This document shows, piece by piece, positions 53,952 through 61,811 of a stretch of DNA of 64,000 nt. The stretch's first letter is position 1. The number at the start of each line of letters is the position of its first letter. The position numbers and the translations under genes are program-made. The DNA lies in the NCBI RefSeq assembly GCF_000813125.1, contig NZ_BASE01000031.1, positions 1 to 64,000 of the forward strand, read 5' to 3'. The stretch comes from Mesobacillus selenatarsenatis SF-1 (lineage in GTDB: Bacteria > Bacillota > Bacilli > Bacillales > Cytobacillaceae). The notes under the pieces were generated by a model. It was not told the origin of the DNA. It saw only the letters and a program-made list of their open reading frames with translations, and ran no database searches.

Positions 53952-55331
53952 ATGAGTTCAATTATAATTATTGAGAAGGATATAAAGAAAAAATCTTTAT
54001 TAAACTGGAATAATAGCTGGATTAATGAGTTTGAGTCTATATGGAGTATTTTTGAAAAGATAAAGGAAGCAAACAATGTTAGCAATAAAGAAATTTTAAA
54101 TCTTTTCACCAGTGATAAAATTGTTTCAGATAACAATCACTCAATATTTTTTTCTAGATTTAATTCAGTACCGAATATATTAATTGGTTATGATATCTGT
54201 CAACATCAGTTGAACTTAGTTAAATTAATCACTGCTGGACTGCCTATTAATAATTTCCCATTTGAAAAGTTGTTTAGAAAGGAAGTTACAACTTGCAAAA
54301 AATGTATAGAGTTTAATTATCATAGCATATTCCATCAATATAAATTCTTAAGTTACTGCCCTTTTCATCAAATACCTTTGGCCATCACTAACCATAAAAA
54401 GAGTATTATAGTTGATGATTCTCTTAATAGTAATTTTCAACTTAAAGAATTAAATAGAGATGTAGAGTCAAGCGAAAAAGTTCATTTGTTTTTTGATGCT
54501 AAAATGAAATGGCAAACAGTAAAAAAATTTCAGTCAAGCTGCAGTATTACAAAAGAATTAATTGAAAATAAATCAAATAAAGGAAATATAATTCTTTATT
54601 TTGATCCTGGTGTATTTATTGTCCGAGAGGCTGCTTTAGAGAAGTATAATTACATTTTATTTAATAAATGTAATGAGAATATAGGTAATGAAGAGTTACT
54701 TACTTTCAGTAGTCCAAAAGCAAATAATAATGAGGAGAAATTCAATTTTACTGAAAACGACTTTAAAATACTGTACTTGTCTACTCTAAAAACCTTTCAT
54801 TCATTTGTTAGGCACCTTAAAGCTACCATATTATTTAAACACAAACAATGTATAGAATTTAATATTAGGAAACATCCTGTTAAGCCAAAGTGTCCATACG
54901 CTAACGCCTATGTTCATTGGAGAAAATTTATTGAGGGGCTTAGTAATATTTCTGAAGTAGACAAAAAAAGACCAAAGATTCATGATACTTACCTTAATTT
55001 TAAAGTTTATTCCTACCAAGAACATGGTTTTTTTGAAAGGCTTTTTTATGCAACGATATCCTCTATTGATGAAAAATATAGAACTCGCAAATTAGTTTTA
55101 TGGTTAATTAATAAAATTTATGGGATGGTTATAACTAACTATTTCTATTGTTGGTTAGAACACTTTCAGCAGAGCGAATTTAATGAGAATACTTACTATT
55201 ATTGTCCTCTAAAATTTGAGTACATACCAACTTTTATAGTTGAAATAAAAAAGGAACAAAAAGATTCTGTTAATCTTCACCTTTGGAAACAAAACAAAAG
55301 TAAGTTAGCAATTAACAAACCAAATACTTAA
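53952..55331 (+). CDS. tniQ: TniQ/TnsD-family target selector 2
   Basis: A 459-residue protein sharing the layout of its neighbour: the N-terminal SWINEFESIWSIFEKIKEAN segment parallels the ESPWGIIEKIKHAN of the first, and the zinc-finger block is TTCKKCIEFNYHSIFHQ and YCPFHQIPLAI (about 114-143). The second Cys cluster of protein 1 is missing. The rest has diverged strongly. The start ATG follows GGGGGAGGAAC and has its own expression unit behind a terminator. Two selectors suggest two targeting pathways or a heteromeric selector. Confidence 0.82.
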   Translation: MSSIIIIEKDIKKKSLLNWNNSWINEFESIWSIFEKIKEANNVSNKEILNLFTSDKIVSDNNHSIFFSRFNSVPNILIGYDICQHQLNLVKLITAGLPINNFPFEKLFRKEVTTCKKCIEFNYHSIFHQYKFLSYCPFHQIPLAITNHKKSIIVDDSLNSNFQLKELNRDVESSEKVHLFFDAKMKWQTVKKFQSSCSITKELIENKSNKGNIILYFDPGVFIVREAALEKYNYILFNKCNENIGNEELLTFSSPKANNNEEKFNFTENDFKILYLSTLKTFHSFVRHLKATILFKHKQCIEFNIRKHPVKPKCPYANAYVHWRKFIEGLSNISEVDKKRPKIHDTYLNFKVYSYQEHGFFERLFYATISSIDEKYRTRKLVLWLINKIYGMVITNYFYCWLEHFQQSEFNENTYYYCPLKFEYIPTFIVEIKKEQKDSVNLHLWKQNKSKLAINKPNT

Positions 55332-55697
55332 AAGGCATTTGGTTTGCTCTGAGTATTTTTATCTAGTCCGTTTTCTTGTTATTAAATCGAATATTCTCGC
55401 ATTAGAATTACCTAGTAGATTTAATATGAATACAGCCAAAAATTGTAGAGACACATTTCATATCACTGAATGACAAAAAGTGTCAAGGAATGACAGGCTG
55501 TTTACCAGTCTTCTTTAAACGGGGCAGATTTTTGCAAATCACATTTAAGTCTTTAGAGTTTGTGAAAAAAATGTACTTAAAGTAACGACGACGCAGTTTA
55601 GTTAAAGAAGAATTTAAATTTTTCTATAGAATCTAATATGATTAACTAAATTCCCTTTTGTTTATGCCTCTATAAAATGTGCAAAACTTGTTATTCT
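55332..55697. other. AT-rich gap holding the unresolved right end of the transposon
   Basis: No gene of convincing quality is present. Weak elements seen are a degenerate motif TTGTAG-AGACAC-ATTTCAT near 55443 in the orientation expected for a right-end TnsB site, three TGACA/TGTCA elements around 55471-55496, and a 9-bp inverted repeat TTTAGTTAA/TTAACTAAA (55597 and 55642) that may end the LysR transcript. None proves the terminus. Confidence 0.4.
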
Positions 55698-56582
55698 TTA
55701 ACTGTAAGCAAATATATTCTTCTTTATATAATTGCTGAAAATCAAAAGAGAAGGACTGATAAATTTTTCTCTTGGTGATATGACTGAAAAGCTTCTTTGG
55801 CTTCTTTCGTTAATTTCATACCTTTCTATCTGTCCTGATTGCAGTTTATCCGTAATAACAAGCTGTGGCAGGATACCAATTCCTCTTCCATTTTTAAGTG
55901 CTCTCATGATTGCTTCGTTTGTATCGAATTCAAGCAGCTTAGTTGGTTGGAACCCATGTGATTCAAACAGTAAATCAATAAGTCCCCTTGTATTTGTGCC
56001 TTTTTTTCTTAAAAAGAATAACTCATTTTTCAATTGATGGATAGAAGATACACCATCCAGTCTGAAACCTCTGTCAGTAACGAATATTATTTCATCTTTC
56101 AAAATTGGCTTATATGTTAATAATGGATCATTATTTCCATAAGCAGTAATAGCTACATCCAATTCTCCTTTTTTTAATTTTTCAATGATAGAATCTGTAT
56201 GATCAATTATTAAATCTACCTTTATTTTTTTATATTTGTTTTGAAAATCGACAATTAAAGCGGGCAGAATATAGTTGCCAACAGTCGTGCATGCTCCCAC
56301 TCTAATATCACCAGTCTCCAGGTTGGTAAGGGCCATCATGGCTTTTTCTGTTTCTTCTGTCAGCAAAAGGATTTTTTCGGTATATTGGAGCAATCTCCGT
56401 CCTGCGTCTGTTAATTCAACCTTCCTGCCACTTCGATTAAAGAGAGAAAGCTTATAATAGACTTCCAATGCTTCAATTTGCCTGGAAACGGCAGGCTGGC
56501 TAAGGGAAACCTTTTCTGCAGCTTTTGAAAAATTAAGGTAGTTGGCTACATAGTAAAAACTCTTTAATTGGTGGAAATCCAT
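55698..56582 (-). CDS. LysR-family regulator divergent from selD
   Basis: A 294-residue LysR-type regulator. The N-terminal winged helix is typical: FHQLKSFYYVANYLNFSKAAEKVSLSQPAVSRQIEALE (about 3-40, here cited only by position and its SQPAVSRQIE core). The effector domain follows, with GDIRVGACTTVGNYILPALI. It is closest in layout to CysL/CbbR-like members. Start ATG 56582 is preferred to the one eight codons upstream, with a modest GGGGTG site. Only 60 bases separate it from the divergent selD start, so it is a good candidate to control the selenium cluster. Confidence 0.85.
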   Translation of the reverse strand: MDFHQLKSFYYVANYLNFSKAAEKVSLSQPAVSRQIEALEVYYKLSLFNRSGRKVELTDAGRRLLQYTEKILLLTEETEKAMMALTNLETGDIRVGACTTVGNYILPALIVDFQNKYKKIKVDLIIDHTDSIIEKLKKGELDVAITAYGNNDPLLTYKPILKDEIIFVTDRGFRLDGVSSIHQLKNELFFLRKKGTNTRGLIDLLFESHGFQPTKLLEFDTNEAIMRALKNGRGIGILPQLVITDKLQSGQIERYEINERSQRSFSVISPREKFISPSLLIFSNYIKKNIFAYS

Positions 56583-56583
56583 A

Positions 56584-56614
56584 TTTACACCCCGGAATCT
56601 TATCATGGTATGAT
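56584..56614 (+). promoter_or_regulatory. Possible promoter of the selenium cluster
   Basis: TTTACA and TATGAT with a 19-base spacer lie in the 60-base divergent region, overlapping the LysR start. The spacing is long, so confidence is low. Confidence 0.35.
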
Positions 56615-56642
56615 GAAGTTATTAAAAACAAAGGAGAAGAGT

Positions 56643-57698
56643 ATGCATAATCCTAATATTGCGTTAACCTCTTATTCTTCAGGATCTGGCTGAGCATGTA
56701 AAATACGGTCCTCAGACCTTGCGCAAGTATTGCGTAATTTACCAGATTCATCTGATCAAAAAATTATTGCAGGCATTGGGGAAGATGTGTTTGCTTTTAC
56801 CCATCAAAATGAAACCCTCCTGCAAACTGTCGATATCATAACACCTATCGTGGATGACCCCTATCAATTTGGTGCAATTGCAGTTGCGAATGCCCTCAGC
56901 GACATATACGCAAAAGGAGGGATCCCTAAGTATGCGTTAAATATCATTGAATTCCCGATTTCATCCCTGCCTCTAAGCTACCTTGAAACTATGATCAAGG
57001 GTGGAGCAGATAAAGCGATGGAAGCCGGTGTTGCCATTGTTGGCGGCCATACCATCGACGATTCCCCCAAATATGGGTTCAGTGTAACTGGCTTCATCCC
57101 TGAGGGTGGTAAATTCATCAGCAAATCAGGTGGTAAGCCAGGAGACTTAATTTTTCTAACCAAGCCGCTGGGCATTGGTATTTACACAACTGCCATCGAC
57201 CATAAGCTGGCCAGTGAACAGCAAGTAAACGAAGTGGTGGAACTGATGATGACGTTGAACCGTGAGGCATCTGCAGCATTTCTCGAGGTAGATATTCATG
57301 CCTGTACGGATGTGACGGGATTCGGTCTTTTAGGCCACCTGTCAGAAGTAGCAGAGAAAAGCAGAGTATCAATTGAAATTTATAATGATAAAATCCCGCA
57401 TCTCGATGATGTTTTTCCTTTGCTAGAACAGGGAGCTGTGCCAGAAGGAATCATCAAAAACCACTACTCTTTCCATAAAAACGTTCGACATAGAGACGCA
57501 TTATCGAGGGAAGAAGAGTTTTTATTGTTTGACCCACAAACCTCCGGCGGCCTTCTTATATTTGTTTCGCCTGAGCAAGCAGAAATATTGAAAAAGTATT
57601 TCTCTGACAAAAGTCTGCCTTTATACGAAATAGGAAAGGCTGTTGAACAAAAGGAAAAACTTGTTGAAACAATAAAAAATATCAAGATTAAGAGTTAG
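56643..57698 (+). CDS. selD: Selenide, water dikinase SelD with in-frame TGA (selenocysteine)
   Basis: SelD makes selenophosphate from selenide and ATP. ATG 56643 follows AAAGGAGAAGAG. The frame reads IALTSYSSGSG, then TGA at 56691-56693, then ACKIRSSD and on without a break to 57698. Residue 17 is the catalytic Cys/Sec and residue 20 the essential Lys (U17, C19, K20), the same numbering as C17/K20 in E. coli SelD. Later blocks are normal: QTVDIITPIVDDPYQFGAIA, AIVGGHTIDD, DVTGFGLLGH and FDPQTSGGLL. Ignoring the TGA gives a frame from TTG 56730 that lacks the active site. Full length is 351 residues. Confidence 0.92.
56691..56737 (+). promoter_or_regulatory. TGA-Sec codon and SECIS hairpin of selD
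   Basis: After the TGA at 56691 a hairpin forms from TTGCGCA (56719-56725) and TGCGTAA (56731-56737), seven pairs including one G-U, around the loop AGTAT. The loop starts 32 bases after the TGA and has G in its second position, matching the known bacterial SECIS geometry read by SelB. Confidence 0.72.
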
Positions 57699-57728
57699 GA
57701 ACACTTGTCGTTCCTGACTCTTTTTTTG
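57691..57728 (+). terminator. Terminator after selD
   Basis: AGAGTTAGGAAC and GTTCCTGACTCT arms (one mismatch) overlap the stop codon and are followed by seven T residues. Some transcripts may stop here and others continue into the DsrE genes. Confidence 0.75.
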
Positions 57729-57851
57729 TTCACTTAACTATGCAAAATACTCATTGCAGTATAATTATAATGCATTTCCATTATGAATTGACCGGTTCTA
57801 TAATGACAATATAAAGAACATTTATCAAGAACAGCAAAGGAGGAAAATTCA

Positions 57852-58172
57852 TTGAAATTTGGAATCATTATCGAGACGAAAGAACCGGAAAAAAGCTGGA
57901 ATGCCTTTAGGTTTGCAAATGCATCTCTCCTTCATGGTCATGAGGTAAAGATTTTTTTAATGGGAGAAGGAGTTGAATGTGAAAGTGTTACTCATGAAAA
58001 ATTCAACACCGCAAAAGAGTTTAATCATTTTCTTGAAAATGATGGAGTGATTTTGGCGTGTGGCACTTGCATTCAATCCCGCAAACTTGATAATCAGACG
58101 GTTTGTCCAATCTCAACTATGAAGGATTGTATTGAAATGGTGGAATGGGCAGAAAAGGTTATTACATTTTAA
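57852..58172 (+). CDS. DsrE-like protein 1 with CGTC motif
   Basis: A 106-residue DsrE/TusD-fold protein: KFGIIIETKEPEKSWNAFRFAN, then GHEVKIFLMGEGVECES and the conserved cysteine region GVILACGTCIQSRKL, ending MVEWAEKVITF. DsrE-family proteins carry persulfide sulfur, or possibly selenium, on a conserved Cys. The two-Cys CGTC arrangement is suited to that. The TTG start follows AAAGGAGG. It is coupled to the membrane selenoprotein gene (14-base gap), and its paralogue is encoded on the other side of that gene. Confidence 0.82.
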   Translation: MKFGIIIETKEPEKSWNAFRFANASLLHGHEVKIFLMGEGVECESVTHEKFNTAKEFNHFLENDGVILACGTCIQSRKLDNQTVCPISTMKDCIEMVEWAEKVITF

Positions 58173-58186
58173 AGGAGTTTAAGAAG

Positions 58187-59344
58187 ATGAAATTAAAATT
58201 TGCTCCAATAAAGTTCCAGGCAGCACTGGCTGCCGGAGGCGTATCCCTGATGGCGTTTAATTATCTGCAATTTGCCATCCCACATGGAGAAGGCCTTATC
58301 AAGATATCGGACATATTTTGGTCTCAAATGAGTCCATTACAGGTCATTCTTAATGCGATTCTAGTATTGATCATGCTTGGTTCAACTGCCGCCAACCTAA
58401 TTCTTACTATTGTATTCCTAAGGGGAATGGCTTCATGGCTGAAGACAAAAAATCAGTTCAATTCCTTTATGGAAAACCCGCTTACAAATATAACAATTTT
58501 TGTTCCTATCGCATCCTTATCGATGACGGCAAACGTTGTATGGGGGCCATTTGCTTTCTATCTGCCAGGTTTGTCTTTACAGACTCTCATGTGGGGCTCT
58601 CTACTATTCTATATGTTTCTATGGGTTTCGTTATTTTTTCTGGAATTTAAAGTGGCAAAAAGCTGGTTTTTCAACCCAATGGATGCCAGTAAATTGAACT
58701 TTGTCTGGCTGCTGGATGTTTTCGCTTTCGGCCTAGTGAGCCTGGCTGGAACGGGGATTGCCTCAATGGCAGAGAATAGTTCCATTGCATCCTTCGCATC
58801 CGTAACATCATTGTTCGTGTTGGTCTTTGGAGTATTCTTGTTTGTGGCAAAGCTATCGTTCCTGATTTACATTCAGATAAAAAATGCCCAATTGCCTGAT
58901 AAACCTATACTCCCGGCATTCTTTCTTGTCATCCCAATTACCTGTTTGCTAGGGTTAAGTTTTTACCGGATCATGGGTCATTTTCAAAATATCTTTATCT
59001 TTGATGCCAGTGTAATTTCTTTTTTCCTTATTACTGCTTCATACGTCATCACCATTGGTTGGGGAATCTTCACCGTTTACCTGCTCTTTGACTATCTGAG
59101 AAGAGAGTTTTTTAAGAGTCAGTTTGCTCCGACACAATGGGGGATGGTTTGAGCGTTTGTTGGCTCCCAAGTTTTGGGGGTTTATGTGCAGGGGATTTAC
59201 TTCCCTGGAAACTTTCTTTCAATAGTTAATTATATCAGCACAGTATTCGCTGCAATCCTATATATCATCATCTTTGTAAAATTCCATAAAGCGAACAAAG
59301 CTGAAATCATTCCTGTTATCACCAATCAGAATGTAACAGGCTGA
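58187..59344 (+). CDS. Polytopic membrane selenoprotein with in-frame TGA (TsoY-like)
   Basis: A membrane protein of about ten segments. The frame runs to TGA at 59150-59152 (after QWGMV, residue 322), then continues in frame for 63 codons, AFVGSQVLGVYVQGIYFPGN and a final hydrophobic ILYIIIFVKF helix, to a TGA at 59342. A stop at 59150 would delete the last membrane helix and leave more than 190 bases of coherent in-frame membrane sequence unexplained, so selenocysteine is the better reading; a SECIS-like hairpin follows. The layout recalls TDT/SLAC1-like carriers and selenium-linked TsoY-type proteins. ATG 58187 follows AAAGGAG. Confidence 0.82.
59150..59180 (+). promoter_or_regulatory. TGA-Sec codon and SECIS hairpin of the membrane selenoprotein gene
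   Basis: CTCCCAA (59164-59170) and TTGGGGG (59174-59180) form a seven-pair stem with one G-U pair around the loop GTT. The loop starts 18 bases after the TGA and begins with G, as in bacterial SECIS elements. Confidence 0.7.
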
Positions 59345-59380
59345 TTATTATTAAAACTTAAAAGAAGAGGGGGAATAAAA

Positions 59381-59731
59381 ATGAAATTCTTATTCATCGT
59401 AAATGATCCGCCATATGGAACAGAGCGCGCCTACAATGCATTAAGGCAGGCAAACGCAATCGCTGGAAAAGAGAACACGGAAGTAAGGTTATTCTTGATT
59501 GCTGACGCAGCTTCCTGTGCCAAAAAGAATCAAAAAACACCCAATGGATATTACAGTTTGGAAAAAATGCTCACTGTCGCTAAGCGTAAAGGAATCGACG
59601 TTGCTGTTTGCGGCAGTTGTATGGATGCTCGCGGCATGTCTGAGGAAGAATTGCATGAAAGCTCGCATAAAAGTACGATGGATGAGCTTGCAGAATGGTC
59701 CATCTGGGCAGATAAAATCATAACCTATTAA
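59381..59731 (+). CDS. DsrE-like protein 2 with CGSC motif
   Basis: A 116-residue DsrE-family protein: KFLFIVNDPPYGTERAYNALRQAN, VRLFLIADAASCAKKN and the cysteine segment DVAVCGSCMDARGMSEEEL, ending LAEWSIWADKIITY. Three cysteines (one in ASCAKK, two in CGSC) could form a persulfide/perselenide relay. It is the paralogue of the protein encoded at 57852. Start ATG behind AGAGGGGG. A terminator follows, so the cluster is probably more than one transcript. Confidence 0.85.
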   Translation: MKFLFIVNDPPYGTERAYNALRQANAIAGKENTEVRLFLIADAASCAKKNQKTPNGYYSLEKMLTVAKRKGIDVAVCGSCMDARGMSEEELHESSHKSTMDELAEWSIWADKIITY

Positions 59732-59741
59732 AACTAATTTC

Positions 59742-59768
59742 CCTCCGCGAATAAGGAGGTTTTTTTTG
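59742..59768 (+). terminator. Terminator after the second DsrE gene
   Basis: CCTCC and GGAGG arms with an 8-base loop are followed by eight T residues. Confidence 0.72.
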
Positions 59769-59833
59769 AATGAAGGATGTTTGCTGCTGAACTTTTGTTA
59801 TAATTTAGTAAAATTTAAAGTTAGTGAGGAACA

Positions 59834-60538
59834 ATGCTAATGGCACTTTTTGATCGTTCTGCTGCAACATATGATTCGTGGTGTACGACAGAAATTGGAT
59901 CATATGTCGACAAATTGGAGAAGAATATTATCTTCCAGTTATCACTGCCGAGAAAAGGTGGGAAAGCACTAGACCTGGGGTGCGGCACTGGTATTTACAC
60001 CATTTGGCTGGCGAGAATGGGGTTGAATGTTACAGGTGTGGATATTTCAAGTAACATGCTTGAGATTGCAAAAGAAAAAACAATTGCTTCTTCTTTGAAT
60101 ATCGATTATGTTCAATCCGATATACAAAAACTTCCTTTTGATGAAGAAACATTTGATTTAATCGTTGCCAATATCGTGCTTGAATTTGTAAAGGACCCTG
60201 AAGCTGTCGTAAATGAAGCAATCAGAGTGCTTAAAAAGGGAGGAAGATTTGTATGCGGCTTTATTGGGAAGGAAAGTTCCTGGGGTGAGAAATATCGCAT
60301 GCAAGGGGAAGAAAAGACGGAAAGTGTCTTTGCCAATGCTACTTTCTTTTCTCCCGGCGATGTAAAGAAGTTGTATTCAGTGGAACCTGATAAGGTTCAA
60401 TTGGAGCTCTTTATGACGGAAGCGGACTTTTTAAATACAGAACAGGCAAATGCATTGGAAACTGAGAAAAGAATAGGTGGATCTGAAAAAGAAGCAGGCT
60501 ACTTTGCGGTCCGCTGGGTAAAGCCGAAGGGGGGATGA
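59834..60538 (+). CDS. SAM-dependent methyltransferase of the selenium cluster
   Basis: A 234-residue class I methyltransferase of the UbiE/Methyltransf_11 type. Motif I is KALDLGCGTGIYTIWLARMG (about 44-63), post-I VTGVDISSNMLEIAKEK, motif II FDLIVANIVLEFVKDPE and motif III LKKGGRFVCGFIG. The substrate is unknown; its place between DsrE and NifS-like genes makes methylation of a selenium or sulfur species possible, which is inference. Two ATG codons (59834 and 59840) follow GTGAGGAAC. It ends four bases before the NifS-like gene. Confidence 0.82.
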   Translation: MLMALFDRSAATYDSWCTTEIGSYVDKLEKNIIFQLSLPRKGGKALDLGCGTGIYTIWLARMGLNVTGVDISSNMLEIAKEKTIASSLNIDYVQSDIQKLPFDEETFDLIVANIVLEFVKDPEAVVNEAIRVLKKGGRFVCGFIGKESSWGEKYRMQGEEKTESVFANATFFSPGDVKKLYSVEPDKVQLELFMTEADFLNTEQANALETEKRIGGSEKEAGYFAVRWVKPKGG

Positions 60539-60542
60539 AATC

Positions 60543-61658
60543 ATGAATAAGATTTATCTGGATTATAATGCAAGTACTCCAATCGATCCGGAAGTTGTAA
60601 ATGAAATGAAGCCGTTGTTAACCGATTTCTATGGCAACCCTTCAGCAGTTCATTGGGCAGGCAGTCCGGTAAAGGAAAAGCTGACTCTAGCACGGAAACA
60701 AGTGGCTAACCTGTTAACAAGCTCACCTGAAGAAATTATATTTACAAGCGGAGGAAGCGAGGCAAATAACCTTGCTTTAAAAGGGTATTTCTTTAAAAAT
60801 AAAGATAGAGGTACCCATATCATCACATCAAAAGTCGAGCACCCTGCGATACAACAGCCTTTAAAGTTTTTGGAACATTTGGGTGCACGGGTCACAATGG
60901 TGGATGTTGACCGTTATGGTATGGTTTCTCCTAAAGAGATTGAAAAATCTATTAGGGAAGATACTATACTGATTACGATCATGCATTCCAATAATGAAAC
61001 CGGTACCCTTCAGCCAATAGATCAAATTGGACGACTAGCGAAACGATACGGAATTGCTTTTCATACAGACGCTTCCCAATCTGTGGGAAAGGTACCAATC
61101 GATGTGAATGATCTAAATGTTGATCTGCTGACAATTGCCGGTCACAAACTTTATGCGCCAAAAGGTATAGGCGCTCTTTACATACGGGAAGGAACAGATA
61201 TAGAGCCGCTTATCCATGGCGCAGGACATGAATTCGGCTTACGGGCTGGAACAGAGAATACACTGCTTTCAGTGGGCTTGGGAAAGGCGTGTGAGTTGGC
61301 CTTAGAGCATGTATACGACGATTCCATTCAAGAACTGACTAACTACTTTTGGAAACAATTAAAAAGCACTTTCGGTGACGGAATTGTTTTGAATGGTCAT
61401 GCAAAAAGCCGATTGCCGAATACCCTGAATGTGAGTTTTATCAATAAAGTAGGTCAAGATATATTAAATTCTATTCCTGAAATGGCGGCATCTACAGGTT
61501 CAGCCTGCCACTCAGGAAGAATAGAATTATCTCCTGTACTGAAAGAGATGGGAATACCTGAGCATATAGGGATGGGCGCAATCAGATTCAGCCTTGGGAG
61601 ATATACAACCAAAGAAGAAATCGAACAAGTACTGAATAGGTTAAAATTGAAAATTTAA
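60543..61658 (+). CDS. Cysteine desulfurase/selenocysteine lyase-like (NifS/IscS family)
   Basis: A 371-residue PLP-dependent class V aminotransferase that would release sulfur or selenium from cysteine or selenocysteine. YLDYNASTPIDPEV starts the protein; SGGSEANNLALKG, HSNNETGTLQPI, FHTDASQSVGKVPID and the PLP lysine in TIAGHKLYAPKG (about residue 203) follow, then RAGTENTLLSVGLG. The catalytic Cys loop reads STGSACHSGRIELSPVLKEMG with one Cys before His. In selD neighbourhoods such enzymes deliver selenium to SelD. It is translated right after the methyltransferase gene. Confidence 0.9.
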   Translation: MNKIYLDYNASTPIDPEVVNEMKPLLTDFYGNPSAVHWAGSPVKEKLTLARKQVANLLTSSPEEIIFTSGGSEANNLALKGYFFKNKDRGTHIITSKVEHPAIQQPLKFLEHLGARVTMVDVDRYGMVSPKEIEKSIREDTILITIMHSNNETGTLQPIDQIGRLAKRYGIAFHTDASQSVGKVPIDVNDLNVDLLTIAGHKLYAPKGIGALYIREGTDIEPLIHGAGHEFGLRAGTENTLLSVGLGKACELALEHVYDDSIQELTNYFWKQLKSTFGDGIVLNGHAKSRLPNTLNVSFINKVGQDILNSIPEMAASTGSACHSGRIELSPVLKEMGIPEHIGMGAIRFSLGRYTTKEEIEQVLNRLKLKI

Positions 61659-61710
61659 ATAATACAACCATGCCAAAAAATTATTATCTGGCATGGTTGT
61701 ATTATTTTAA
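61657..61710 (+). terminator. Terminator after the NifS-like gene
   Basis: A 17-bp stem formed by AATACAACCATGCCA and TGGCATGGTTGTATT is followed by ATTTTA. It ends the selenium cluster. Confidence 0.88.
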
Positions 61711-61811
61711 AGCAAAGGATTTCAAAAAAATTAATCTATATCATTTCATTTTATTCATTGGGTGCTAGAGTTTTTTAATATCGATTCAGAAATGTAGTTT
61801 TATTAGATGAA

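Larger units (their letters stand above)
45321..55680 (+). mobile_element. Tn7-like transposon with tnsABC and two tniQ genes
   Basis: A region visibly richer in A and T than both flanks holds tnsA, tnsB, tnsC and two TniQ/TnsD genes in order on the plus strand, plus a PHP-ATPase cargo gene and one small gene. It lies between the terminator of a host flavin reductase gene and the end of a host LysR gene, both convergent ends, a typical harmless site for TnsD-type targeting. The left end may be TGT at 45321, six bases before the first 22-bp motif copy. The right end and target duplication were not found; the right boundary given is approximate. Confidence 0.85.

Noticed and set aside
56730-57698. 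selD as a truncated gene or pseudogene starting at TTG 56730
   Set aside because: The TTG has no ribosome site, and the upstream in-frame sequence restores the exact SelD active site with TGA at the Sec/Cys position.
58145-58186. Longer N-terminus for the membrane selenoprotein
   Set aside because: The AAAGGAG site and ATG at 58187 decide the start; the upstream codons overlap the end of the DsrE gene in another frame.
60536-60538. Third selenocysteine TGA at the end of the methyltransferase gene
   Set aside because: The frame after this TGA reaches another stop within four codons, and the next gene starts right behind it; this is an ordinary stop.
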